Below, piece by piece: positions 1-6,176 of a stretch of DNA of 6,176 nt (position 1 is its first letter; each line of letters begins with the position of its first letter). Under the pieces are notes generated by a model. That model searched no databases. It was not told the DNA's origin and was given only the letters and a program-made list of their open reading frames with translations. The DNA is from an uncultured Mycoplasmatota bacterium (GTDB lineage Bacteria; Bacillota_I; Bacilli_A; RF39; UBA660): NCBI GenBank assembly GCA_946407055.1, contig CAMJMP010000055.1, positions 1-6,176 on the forward strand, written 5' to 3'. Made by a program: the position numbers and the translations under genes.

Positions 1-178
1 CACTATTAACTACATCAGCAACTGGAGCACCAGCAGTTTCTAAGAAAGAATAATTCTCTGGAATTGTTGTTAATCCATGTGTTTCATAATTATCAGTATA
101 GTAAACTGTTTCTTCAGTTTGATCTACTAACGGATGATTATCGTTTTTATCTAAATACTTAACAACTAACGTAGCTGG
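1..178 (-). other. Partial MucBP-like module at the window edge
   Basis: From residue 1127 the protein reads ATLVVKYLDKNDNHPLVDQ, then ETVYYTDNYETHGLTTIP and YSFLETAGAP. The 'v.V.Yld.nG..l....', 'g..Y.t....ip.Y.l......' layout is that of MucBP (mucin-binding) repeats. The expected closing Val-Tyr-Tyr strand lies outside the window. MucBP units usually occur in tandem, so more copies may follow to the left. Confidence 0.6.
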
Positions 179-3100
179 TTTCTTACGAATACCTAAATTG
201 ATGTTTCCTACTTCTTCAATTGCGTTATGAGCAACACCTGTTTGATCAATCAAATCAGAACGTAATGTATTATCAAATCTATTACTATCGGCTGTAGTGC
301 CCTTTGGTATCAACTCATATCCATCAGGAAGATTTGCCACTTGAATAATATAATTACCTTTATCTGGTAGACTGAATTCATAACGGCCATTACTATTTGT
401 CGTTGTTTCATCAAGTAATCCACCTGTTTCATTTAAAAGCTGGATTGTATAATTATTTAATTTGGCATCTGTATCATTTAATAAGTCATTTCTATTTAAA
501 TCTTCAAATACCGTTCCACTTATTCTTCTATCAACTACTGTAACAATCTTTATTTCAGAAGAAATTGCATTTTCCAAATTATCGCTAGAACCAAACATTT
601 GGAAATAGTATTTATCCCCTTTTTCGTTATTCGTTGGAAGGAATTGTAATTTATAATTAATATCTGTTATTGGAGATATCTCAGGAATATAAGTAGCAAT
701 AGCAGTTGCATCATCCGGAATGAATTCGTTTACATTTACCCCTATCCATCTACTATCCTCATCAAGATTAATTGTTTTATCAAGATATAATTTCCCAATA
801 TTATCTTCAACTAGTCCAATATTGTTAATAGGATTAGTAGTATAATACATTTTTTGTGTATCAGCTAATTCTAAAACTCTTAAGATATAACTTCCATTAT
901 AACTTGTTCCAAAGTCATCGCCGTTCTTTGGTAACAATTCAACTGATTTAAAGTTTTCTAACCTACTTTGAGAAATATTATAAATGCTATCATTTATTTC
1001 AAATTGTTCTGATTTTTCAACAAATGGCTTGCTAACTCTATTTCTTAAAGAAGATCCGGAAAGATTAGTAATATAAAACGTTTTAGAAGAATTAATATAA
1101 CTAATAGCCACCTTACCTTCTCTTGCCCACAACTGAGCTTCAACTCTCTTTGATGTACTATTTGGAATATATGGAGAAATATCCACTTGGAAATTGATAA
1201 TTGGCAAACCATCATTAACTTGAACGTTAGCAAAATACCAAATTAATTCAGCTGAACCATCAATCTTGCTAGTTATTTCATCAGGTTCAATCGTTGCACT
1301 TCCCTCTACATAGGAGAATCCTTCAGGTAGATTGACTCTAAGTTCAAAACTGGCAGTAGTATCTGGAATAGAAATACCTGTTTCAATAACAGGATTAACA
1401 GATAGATTCATCACTTCTTCTTCAACATTATATCTATCCTTTTCTCTTGTGCCTTCCATATCGGTACTATGTAAATCAACCAACATAAAAGGACCATTTA
1501 TGAAGAAAGTCTCTCCTAGTTTTGTAGGAGAACCATAAATAGTTTGATCACTATTCATTCCACTTTTTAATGTAGCAGTATAAGGTTCATCAAAAACAGA
1601 ACAATTAGTCTTTTCTTCATCAATACATATTTTTATCTTTTGAGTTATTATTCCAGTTTGATATAAATTTGATATATCTTGAACTGCTTCTAACGAAATA
1701 ATGTATTCAGAAGCAATTCCATATCCTTTATAATCAGGTTCATCAATTTTTACAGCAGTAATTACACCATATTGTTTTGCTAATGTTTTTGTTTCATACC
1801 AATCAAAATCATCAATTGTACACGAATTAACTAGTTCATTTGTGGTTAATCCTTCATTAGGATTTTGTTTATAAATACCATACATAATAGTATCATTTTT
1901 AACAGTTGGACTAGGCATAACTGTAGAGTTGCTATAAGTAAGTTCATCATATCTACCGTCAAACATAGCAGCATATTGCCTATTCCATGCAATAAGTCTT
2001 TCTAATCCACCTTCATATGGGCCATCTACAGCATTAACATCAGATTCAAATCTAACAAATCTACTAAATGGTATCGGAACAAATTCAGCATTATAAGAAA
2101 TAGAACCCAAATAATTATAAACGGAATTTTTGTTAAAATATCCACCATAAGCTGGCTCTAATTCATACCTAATCTCACCTGAAAAATAATTTTTAAAGTT
2201 AAAGGTAACCATGGAATTTGAAGTAAAACTATAGTTTTCACCATCTTCTCCTTCTACATTAATTTCTATTACACTTATTTCTACTTTATAATCATAATTT
2301 TTATTTTCAGGTTCATACCAAGGTACAAATAATTCCAAACCATCACTAGCTAAAGTAGAAGGTCTACCATCTTCACCATTGTTTAAATTATAAAAATCAG
2401 TATTGGAAAAAGTAATTTCATCGCCAGTCATACTAGCAGTTAGTACTCCAGAATCATAATTAAAATAAGATTCTCTAGGGAACCATGTAGACGGTGTACT
2501 TATTCCGCTTGCTTTTGCCCTTAACCAATAAAAGCCACCATTAACTAACTTGGCACAATTGTTATTCTCATTTGCCCAGAAACCTTCAGTCTTTTCACAC
2601 AAGCGACCATAAGCATACAAATAAGTTCCGTTTAAAGGTTCGCTTATTCCTTCTACTGAAGAAATATCTATCCATTCGCTATTCTCATCTGTAGCATCTT
2701 TATAATAATATTTAACTTTCAATTTTGAATTTAAATTATTAACAGGTGTTAGTTTCCCTTTTCCATAAGCAGTATTAACCCAAGCACCAAGACTTATAAA
2801 TTGACCTTTAACTCCATTAACTGTTGAACCATTATTTACAAAGCCATCATATAGTGACTCAGAAGCATATGTTTCTCCAGTTATAATTAAGTCATCATTA
2901 TCTTGAACAATAATACTATCTATAACAGAATCAGGATTATCTGGCTTATTTCCTTCCATCCATATTTCAAACTTCGGCTTATCTTCATCGCTTAAAGCAC
3001 CTAAAAAACTACCGGCATCAATAGTAAAAGTTAATTGTTGATTACCACCAACTGGAGTTTTGTCTACGGGAATATAATAATCCATAGTTGCTTGTGTAAG

Positions 3101-3556
3101 ATTACTATTATATTTATAATTTCTAGCCCATTCATCTCGATTTGTATATAACTTGATTCTATTGTTATTAACTTCTGGAAGAATTAGTTTTACCTTTATT
3201 ACACCACTATTAAAACTATCAGTAGGTTCAGTAGTAGCTTCATTTCGTTCAATTCCAACTTCGATAGTATAATAAATTTTATCATGAGTTCTAACATATT
3301 CATCATCTTCCGAAGCATCATGTCCATGCATATCAGAAACATCGTCAAAACTTCCTGAACCAGTTTTTCTTTCAACAATCCTAGCATAACTGATTTTCAT
3401 CTTATCGTAATTATCTGGTTGAATCGCTCCTGCTAATAATTGTTTATACTTAATATTTTTATATATTGTTCTTCCATCTTTTACTGGTACCAAAAATATA
3501 AATGCTGGTACTAGAAGAACTATTAAAGCTATAAATAATAATACTTTCTTCTTCAT
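1..3556 (-). CDS. Large multidomain surface adhesin-like protein, 3' end cut by the window edge
   Basis: The frame is open from an ATG at 3556 to base 1, giving 1185 residues with no stop; the C-terminus is missing. The start is supported by AGGGTGA four bases upstream and by an N-terminus with three lysines followed by a hydrophobic stretch (residues 5-23), a signal peptide or signal anchor without a clear cleavage site. The rest is beta-rich, full of Asn, Thr, Ser, Asp and Tyr, as in secreted Bacillota adhesins. Residues 25-700 match no family I can name. Then come a DUF11-like module (about 717-815), a module with LLPKNGDDFGT at 874-884 (about 845-1005), an SdrD_B/Cna-B-like module (1009-1126) and a MucBP-like module from 1127. 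Only five cysteines occur (320, 334, 579, 664, 672). Families of this kind bind mucins or host matrix; that role here is inference. It appears to be transcribed separately from rnr-smpB. The anchor (LPXTG, transmembrane or other) cannot be seen. Confidence 0.9.
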   Translation of the reverse strand, partial: MKKKVLLFIALIVLLVPAFIFLVPVKDGRTIYKNIKYKQLLAGAIQPDNYDKMKISYARIVERKTGSGSFDDVSDMHGHDASEDDEYVRTHDKIYYTIEVGIERNEATTEPTDSFNSGVIKVKLILPEVNNNRIKLYTNRDEWARNYKYNSNLTQATMDYYIPVDKTPVGGNQQLTFTIDAGSFLGALSDEDKPKFEIWMEGNKPDNPDSVIDSIIVQDNDDLIITGETYASESLYDGFVNNGSTVNGVKGQFISLGAWVNTAYGKGKLTPVNNLNSKLKVKYYYKDATDENSEWIDISSVEGISEPLNGTYLYAYGRLCEKTEGFWANENNNCAKLVNGGFYWLRAKASGISTPSTWFPRESYFNYDSGVLTASMTGDEITFSNTDFYNLNNGEDGRPSTLASDGLELFVPWYEPENKNYDYKVEISVIEINVEGEDGENYSFTSNSMVTFNFKNYFSGEIRYELEPAYGGYFNKNSVYNYLGSISYNAEFVPIPFSRFVRFESDVNAVDGPYEGGLERLIAWNRQYAAMFDGRYDELTYSNSTVMPSPTVKNDTIMYGIYKQNPNEGLTTNELVNSCTIDDFDWYETKTLAKQYGVITAVKIDEPDYKGYGIASEYIISLEAVQDISNLYQTGIITQKIKICIDEEKTNCSVFDEPYTATLKSGMNSDQTIYGSPTKLGETFFINGPFMLVDLHSTDMEGTREKDRYNVEEEVMNLSVNPVIETGISIPDTTASFELRVNLPEGFSYVEGSATIEPDEITSKIDGSAELIWYFANVQVNDGLPIINFQVDISPYIPNSTSKRVEAQLWAREGKVAISYINSSKTFYITNLSGSSLRNRVSKPFVEKSEQFEINDSIYNISQSRLENFKSVELLPKNGDDFGTSYNGSYILRVLELADTQKMYYTTNPINNIGLVEDNIGKLYLDKTINLDEDSRWIGVNVNEFIPDDATAIATYIPEISPITDINYKLQFLPTNNEKGDKYYFQMFGSSDNLENAISSEIKIVTVVDRRISGTVFEDLNRNDLLNDTDAKLNNYTIQLLNETGGLLDETTTNSNGRYEFSLPDKGNYIIQVANLPDGYELIPKGTTADSNRFDNTLRSDLIDQTGVAHNAIEEVGNINLGIRKKPATLVVKYLDKNDNHPLVDQTEETVYYTDNYETHGLTTIPENYSFLETAGAPVADVVNS
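181..532 (-). other. SdrD_B / Cna-B-like prealbumin-fold module
   Basis: Residues about 1009-1126 include ISGTVFEDLNRNDLLNDTD (1012-1030), TTTNSNGRYEFSLPDKGNY and NLPDGYELIP, ending NINLGIRKK. This matches the SdrD_B consensus: G.V..D.N.NG..D..E near the start, T.ad..G.Y.F..L..G.Y in the middle and P.Gy near the end. In Sdr proteins these modules bind calcium through the Asp/Asn loop; D1019, N1021, N1023, D1028 and D1030 are candidate ligands here. Stalk-forming role inferred. Confidence 0.75.
542..1024 (-). other. Adhesin module with LPxNGD...GT and GDxYYFQ motifs
   Basis: Residues about 845-1005 carry VELLPKNGDDFGTSYNGSY (872-890), a YYTT strand near 921, a Trp at 937 (DSRWIGV) and GDKYYFQ at 980-986. 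The ordered set 'LPxNGD..GT.(F/Y).G.Y', 'YYTT', 'W' and 'GD.Y' recurs in large repeat-bearing surface proteins of gut Bacillota, just before SdrD_B/Cna-B modules, as it is placed here. I recognise the pattern but cannot name a Pfam entry with certainty. Confidence 0.45.
1112..1408 (-). other. DUF11-like beta-sandwich module in the surface protein
   Basis: Residues about 717-815 begin NLSVNPVIETGISIPDTTA and contain LRVNLPEGFSYVEGSA, then a Trp strand (LIWYFANV) and FQVDISP. A strand, an 'LPxGFxYVxGSA' turn and a late Trp-containing strand are the hallmarks of DUF11/TIGR01451 conserved-repeat modules found in bacterial surface proteins. The assignment is from motif recognition only. Such modules usually act as stalk or spacer domains. 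Confidence 0.55.
3485..3556 (-). other. Signal peptide or N-terminal signal anchor of the surface protein
   Basis: Residues 1-24 start MKKK and continue with about 19 hydrophobic residues rich in Leu, Val, Ile, Phe and Ala, ending LVPVK. This is a typical positively charged n-region plus h-region for Sec export. No convincing A-x-A cleavage motif follows, so an uncleaved membrane anchor is also possible. Confidence 0.8.
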
Positions 3557-3560
3557 ATTA

Positions 3561-3567
3561 TCACCCT
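3561..3567 (-). promoter_or_regulatory. Shine-Dalgarno site of the surface protein gene
   Basis: The minus strand reads AGGGTGA, then TAAT and the ATG at 3556. GGTGA pairs with the downstream half of the anti-Shine-Dalgarno sequence, so the four-base gap is functional. It fixes the start of the large ORF and resembles the GGGGTGA before rnr. Confidence 0.75.
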
Positions 3568-3581
3568 ATTTTTTCATTATT

Positions 3582-3590
3582 AGTATATCA
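3582..3590 (-). promoter_or_regulatory. Extended -10 promoter of the surface protein gene
   Basis: The minus strand reads TGATATACT: a TGn extension followed by TATACT, five of six matches to TATAAT. The expected transcription start is near 3575, giving a leader of about 19 bases before the ATG. No good -35 box stands 16-18 bases upstream, where the sequence is the T-tract of the smpB terminator. Extended -10 promoters can work without one. Inferred from motif only. Confidence 0.6.
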
Positions 3591-3601
3591 TTTTTAAAGA
3601 C

Positions 3602-3629
3602 AAGAAAAAAGACAAATTACATTTGTCTT
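3602..3629 (-). terminator. Intrinsic terminator of the rnr-smpB unit, overlapping the smpB stop
   Basis: On the minus strand a perfect nine-base inverted repeat, AAGACAAAT / ATTTGTCTT, encloses a three-base loop (GTA) and runs into TTTTTTCTT. The stem is AT-rich and so only moderately stable, but the symmetry and T-tract fit a Rho-independent terminator. The TAA stop of smpB (3617-3619) falls at the loop, so the last codons of smpB form the upstream arm. The plus strand has no T-tract after the hairpin, so it should act in one direction only. Confidence 0.75.
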
Positions 3630-4051
3630 AATCTTGCATCTTCTCTTTTTAAATCTCTTTCCTTAATAGTCGCTCTCTTATCATATAGTTTCTTACCTTT
3701 ACCTACTCCCAAAAGAATTTTAACTTTATTATCTTTTAGATAAGCTTTTAAAGGAACTAAACTATATCCTTCTCTTTCTAAAGCCACCTTAAGTTTTTTT
3801 ATTTCATGTTTATGTAATAATAGCTTTCTTGTTCTTCTTTCTTGATGATTAAATTGATTGCCTTCCTCATACTTTGCTATATACATATTCAATAAATAAA
3901 CTTCATCTTTTCTTATAACAGCAAAAGTATCTTTTAAATCTCCAGAACCTTTTCTTAAAGATTTAATCTCAGTACCTTTTAATTCGATACCACACTCAAT
4001 TTGATCTTCAATGAAATAATCAAAATAAGCTTTCTTATTCTTTATCTCCAT
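3617..4051 (-). CDS. smpB: SsrA-binding protein SmpB (trans-translation)
   Basis: SmpB binds tmRNA and places it in the A site of stalled ribosomes, so the incomplete peptide is tagged for proteolysis and the ribosome is freed. The 144-residue protein has the whole family pattern: NKKAYFDYFIED (5-16), GTEIKSLRKG (26-35), NMYIAKYEEGN (55-65), RRTRKLLLHKHEI (72-84), GYSLVPLKAYLK (95-106), and GKGKKLYDKR (117-126) followed by the basic C-terminal tail that enters the mRNA channel. The tail is short, making the protein slightly smaller than the usual 150-160 residues. I chose the ATG at 4051 because it gives the family N-terminus and lies 12 bases after AAAGG; the ATG at 4060 and TTG at 4063 are possible and add three or four residues. 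The gene overlaps the end of rnr by 17 bases or more, so the two are co-transcribed and probably translationally coupled. Confidence 0.95.
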   Translation of the reverse strand: MEIKNKKAYFDYFIEDQIECGIELKGTEIKSLRKGSGDLKDTFAVIRKDEVYLLNMYIAKYEEGNQFNHQERRTRKLLLHKHEIKKLKVALEREGYSLVPLKAYLKDNKVKILLGVGKGKKLYDKRATIKERDLKREDARLRQM

Positions 4052-6158
4052 CTTTTTCATCAACCTTTACTAACTCAAAGTCAACCATTGATGTTTCCTT
4101 AGAAGCACCAACACATTTAACTCTTACTTTATCCCCTAAACGATACATCTTTTTAGTTGATTTACCAACCATTGCTAATAAATCAGGTACATAGTTGAAG
4201 TAATCACCTTTAAGTGTTTGTACGTGTACTAAACCTTCTACTAAATTTGGTAATTCAACAAAGAAACCAAAGTTAGTAATTGTATCAATAATACCTTCGT
4301 ACTCTTCTCCAATATGACTTTCCATATATTCAGCAACTTTCATATCAAAGACATCTCTTTCAGCATTAACTGCAGCAACTTCTCTTTCAGAAGAATGTGA
4401 TGCAATTTCAGTTAATGAATTTTCTAATGTCTTGATAGTAGTCATAGACATATCATGTTCAACTAAATATTTCTTTAATAATCTATGAACAACTAAGTCT
4501 GGATATCTTCTGATTGGACTAGTAAAGTGTGTATAAGCTTTACTAGCTAAACCAAAGTGTCCTAAATTATCTTTGCTATATTCAGCTTTTCTCATACTTC
4601 TTAGAAGTAAACTAGATAGTATTTCAAATTCAGGTTTATCCTTTAATTGTTTTAATATATTATCCATAGACTTAGGAGTTATAGATTTAATATTACCAGT
4701 TAACTTATAACCAAGTAATCTTACTAAATTCATAAACTCTTCTATCTTTTCTGGTTTAGGATCTTCATGGATACGATAGATAAAAGGCAAATCCATTTGA
4801 TATATATGATTAGCTACTGTTTCATTAGCAGCAATCATAAAGTCTTCAATTAACATTTCTCCAGATTCCCTAGTACGTTTAACTACATCAATAGCAACAC
4901 CTTGTTCATCTTGAATAATCTTACCTTCATCTATTTCAAAATTTATATAGCCTCTACTTAATTTTTCTTTTCTTAAGATATCAGCTAATTCTTTCATTAA
5001 TAATAAGTCATCTTTAAACTCTTCATAATCAGGCGCAACAATACCACGTTCAATAATATCATTAACCTTCTTGTAAGTCATTTTCTTTCTACTTTTAATA
5101 TAACTTGGGAATATATCATAATCTACTACTTTACCTCTATGATCTATCTCCATTACACAAGACATAGAAAGTCTTAACACACCTTCATTTAAAGAACATA
5201 TACCATTAGATAACTTATGAGGTAACATTGGTATAACAGTATCTGCTAAATAAGAAGAAGTTCCTCTTTCATAAGCAGCATCACCTAAAGCCGTATTCTC
5301 TCTAACATAATTAGAAACATCTGCTATATGAACACCCAATTCATAATTACCATTATCTAACTTCTTAATACTAATCGCATCATCGACATCCTTAGTATCA
5401 TCACCATCTATAGTAAATATACATACATCAGTTAAATCTCTACGATTAGCTAAATCCTTTGGATCTACTTCACTAGGAATAACATCTAATTCCTTTTCTA
5501 CCTCTTCACCAAAGTCTTCATAAATTCCATATTTATAAGCGATACTTAAGATATCTGTTCCTGGATCATTCTTATGACCTATTATCTTAACTATTTCACA
5601 TTCATATTTATGTTTATTTATTTCATTAACGATCTTTAATAATACTTTGTGACCTTCAACTATATCATCTAGTTTATCTCCAACTAATACTATCTCTAAA
5701 TCTTTCTTAGTATCATCTAATTTAACACTTAAGTCCCCATTATCAAGAGTAATAATCTCTCCAACAAGATTATCAAGTTCTCTTTTGATAACTCTAAGTA
5801 TCTTACCTTCTTTTCTAACCCCTGAAGTAAATACTTCAGCTAAGACAATATCTCCATCTATAGCATCATTAATATTATCTTCAGATACATATAAGTCATC
5901 TTCTTTTTCTATAACAATAAAGCCAAATCCTTTTTTATTTATAGATAAACGACCTACTTTAATACCAGGGCAATTCTTTAGTAGTAAATATCTACCCTTT
6001 TTAGTTAGAAAAACAACATTCTCATTAACTAATTCGTTCATTGCATCTTGAAGTTCTTTATATTCTTCAGCTGTTTGTAAACCAAGCATATCATTAATAG
6101 CAATTAACTCTTTAGCTTCATGTACGTCATTTAATATTTCGACTATTCTTTCTTTCAC
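4035..6158 (-). CDS. rnr: Ribonuclease R (RNB-family 3'-5' exoribonuclease)
   Basis: RNase R is a processive, magnesium-dependent 3'-5' exoribonuclease that degrades structured RNA, rRNA fragments and the non-stop mRNAs released by trans-translation. The 707 residues show the full domain order: N-terminal winged-helix segment (about 1-65), two cold-shock/OB domains (about 65-125 and 130-200), the RNB catalytic domain (about 235-565) and an S1 domain (about 617-697, EGIIDTITNFGFFVEL). The catalytic motif FTIDGDDTKDVDDAIS (248-263) supplies the metal-binding aspartates D251, D257, D259 and D260. Y303 fits the aromatic clamp, and HFTSPIRRYPDLVVHR (544-559) holds the conserved arginines. All key residues are intact. 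It is shorter than the E. coli (813) and B. subtilis (about 780) enzymes and ends in an acidic DEKDGDKE instead of a long lysine-rich tail. The start is GTG, four bases after GGGGTGA. The protein has no tryptophan. It overlaps smpB downstream. Confidence 0.97.
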   Translation of the reverse strand: MKERIVEILNDVHEAKELIAINDMLGLQTAEEYKELQDAMNELVNENVVFLTKKGRYLLLKNCPGIKVGRLSINKKGFGFIVIEKEDDLYVSEDNINDAIDGDIVLAEVFTSGVRKEGKILRVIKRELDNLVGEIITLDNGDLSVKLDDTKKDLEIVLVGDKLDDIVEGHKVLLKIVNEINKHKYECEIVKIIGHKNDPGTDILSIAYKYGIYEDFGEEVEKELDVIPSEVDPKDLANRRDLTDVCIFTIDGDDTKDVDDAISIKKLDNGNYELGVHIADVSNYVRENTALGDAAYERGTSSYLADTVIPMLPHKLSNGICSLNEGVLRLSMSCVMEIDHRGKVVDYDIFPSYIKSRKKMTYKKVNDIIERGIVAPDYEEFKDDLLLMKELADILRKEKLSRGYINFEIDEGKIIQDEQGVAIDVVKRTRESGEMLIEDFMIAANETVANHIYQMDLPFIYRIHEDPKPEKIEEFMNLVRLLGYKLTGNIKSITPKSMDNILKQLKDKPEFEILSSLLLRSMRKAEYSKDNLGHFGLASKAYTHFTSPIRRYPDLVVHRLLKKYLVEHDMSMTTIKTLENSLTEIASHSSEREVAAVNAERDVFDMKVAEYMESHIGEEYEGIIDTITNFGFFVELPNLVEGLVHVQTLKGDYFNYVPDLLAMVGKSTKKMYRLGDKVRVKCVGASKETSMVDFELVKVDEKDGDKE
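4064..4068 (-). promoter_or_regulatory. Shine-Dalgarno site of smpB, inside rnr
   Basis: The minus strand reads AAAGG, followed by TTG ATG AAA AAG ATG. It leaves 0, 3 or 12 bases before the starts at 4063, 4060 and 4051. The first two are too close for normal pairing, which favours 4051. The site lies within the last codons of rnr. Confidence 0.5.
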
Positions 6159-6162
6159 AATA

Positions 6163-6169
6163 TCACCCC
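6163..6169 (-). promoter_or_regulatory. Shine-Dalgarno site of rnr
   Basis: The minus strand reads GGGGTGA, then TATT and the GTG start at 6158. It supports the GTG over the in-frame alternatives; no upstream ATG is available in the 18 remaining bases. Any promoter or upstream gene (often secG in Bacillota) lies beyond the window. Confidence 0.75.
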
Positions 6170-6176
6170 AATATTC

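Noticed and set aside
1045..1233. 62-codon minus-strand ORF
   Set aside because: It lies in another frame inside the surface protein gene, has no Shine-Dalgarno site, and its sequence looks like an out-of-frame reading.
1332..1538. 68-codon plus-strand ORF
   Set aside because: It is antisense to the surface protein gene, with a Ser/Thr-rich, low-information product and no ribosome-binding site.
3199..3387. 62-codon minus-strand ORF rich in Leu and Met
   Set aside because: It is a different frame of the surface protein gene; the Leu and Met richness comes from shifted AT-rich codons.
3566..3577. Three-codon upstream ORF (Met-Lys-Lys-stop) before the surface gene
   Set aside because: The predicted transcription start (near 3575) falls within its ATG and there is no ribosome-binding site, so translation is unlikely.
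3557..3616. tmRNA (ssrA) or another small RNA between smpB and the surface gene
   Set aside because: The gap is only 60 bases and holds the terminator and promoter; there is no room for a tmRNA and no tRNA-like ends.
5785..6051. 88-codon plus-strand ORF
   Set aside because: It is antisense to the N-terminal part of rnr, where the conserved protein is clearly on the minus strand.
1..6176. CRISPR array, insertion sequence, phage or toxin-antitoxin system
   Set aside because: I saw no regularly spaced repeats, terminal inverted repeats, transposase, integrase or small gene pair; nearly all of the window is filled by three long genes.

Overview
The window looks like an AT-rich chromosomal segment from a low-GC Bacillota, most likely a gut-associated Bacilli/Erysipelotrichia-type or Mollicutes-related lineage. 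The evidence is the base composition, the Firmicutes-type rnr-smpB pair, the GGTGAT-type Shine-Dalgarno sequences and a very large extracellular adhesin-like protein. The standard bacterial code is in use: the surface protein reads tryptophan as TGG 13 times and no in-frame TGA interrupts any gene. The lineage is inference; the sequence carries no taxonomic marker beyond these genes.

All three genes lie on the minus strand, so the window reads right to left. Positions 6158 to 4035 encode RNase R, complete at 707 residues with a GTG start. It overlaps the smpB start region; smpB (about 4051 to 3617) encodes the tmRNA-binding protein SmpB. The pair forms one translationally linked ribosome-rescue and RNA-decay unit that begins upstream of the window. 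It closes with an intrinsic terminator whose stem contains the smpB stop codon (3602-3629).

Directly after the terminator, within 60 bases, come an extended -10 promoter, a strong Shine-Dalgarno sequence and the start of a third gene at 3556. This gene stays open for all 1185 codons to the left edge of the window and is cut there. It encodes a signal-peptide or signal-anchor bearing, beta-rich surface protein. A long N-terminal region of unknown family is followed by a DUF11-like module, an LPxNGD-type module, an SdrD_B/Cna-B-like module and the beginning of a MucBP-like module. The C-terminal repeats and any cell-wall or membrane anchor lie outside the window.

The first two genes act together in the cytoplasm: SmpB delivers tmRNA to stalled ribosomes and RNase R degrades the defective mRNA. 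The third gene appears to be a separate transcription unit with an unrelated extracellular role. I saw no tRNA, rRNA, tmRNA, CRISPR array, insertion sequence or phage gene. No new multi-gene system is evident; the large surface protein is the least explained part. There is no gene-free stretch longer than 60 bases between genes.
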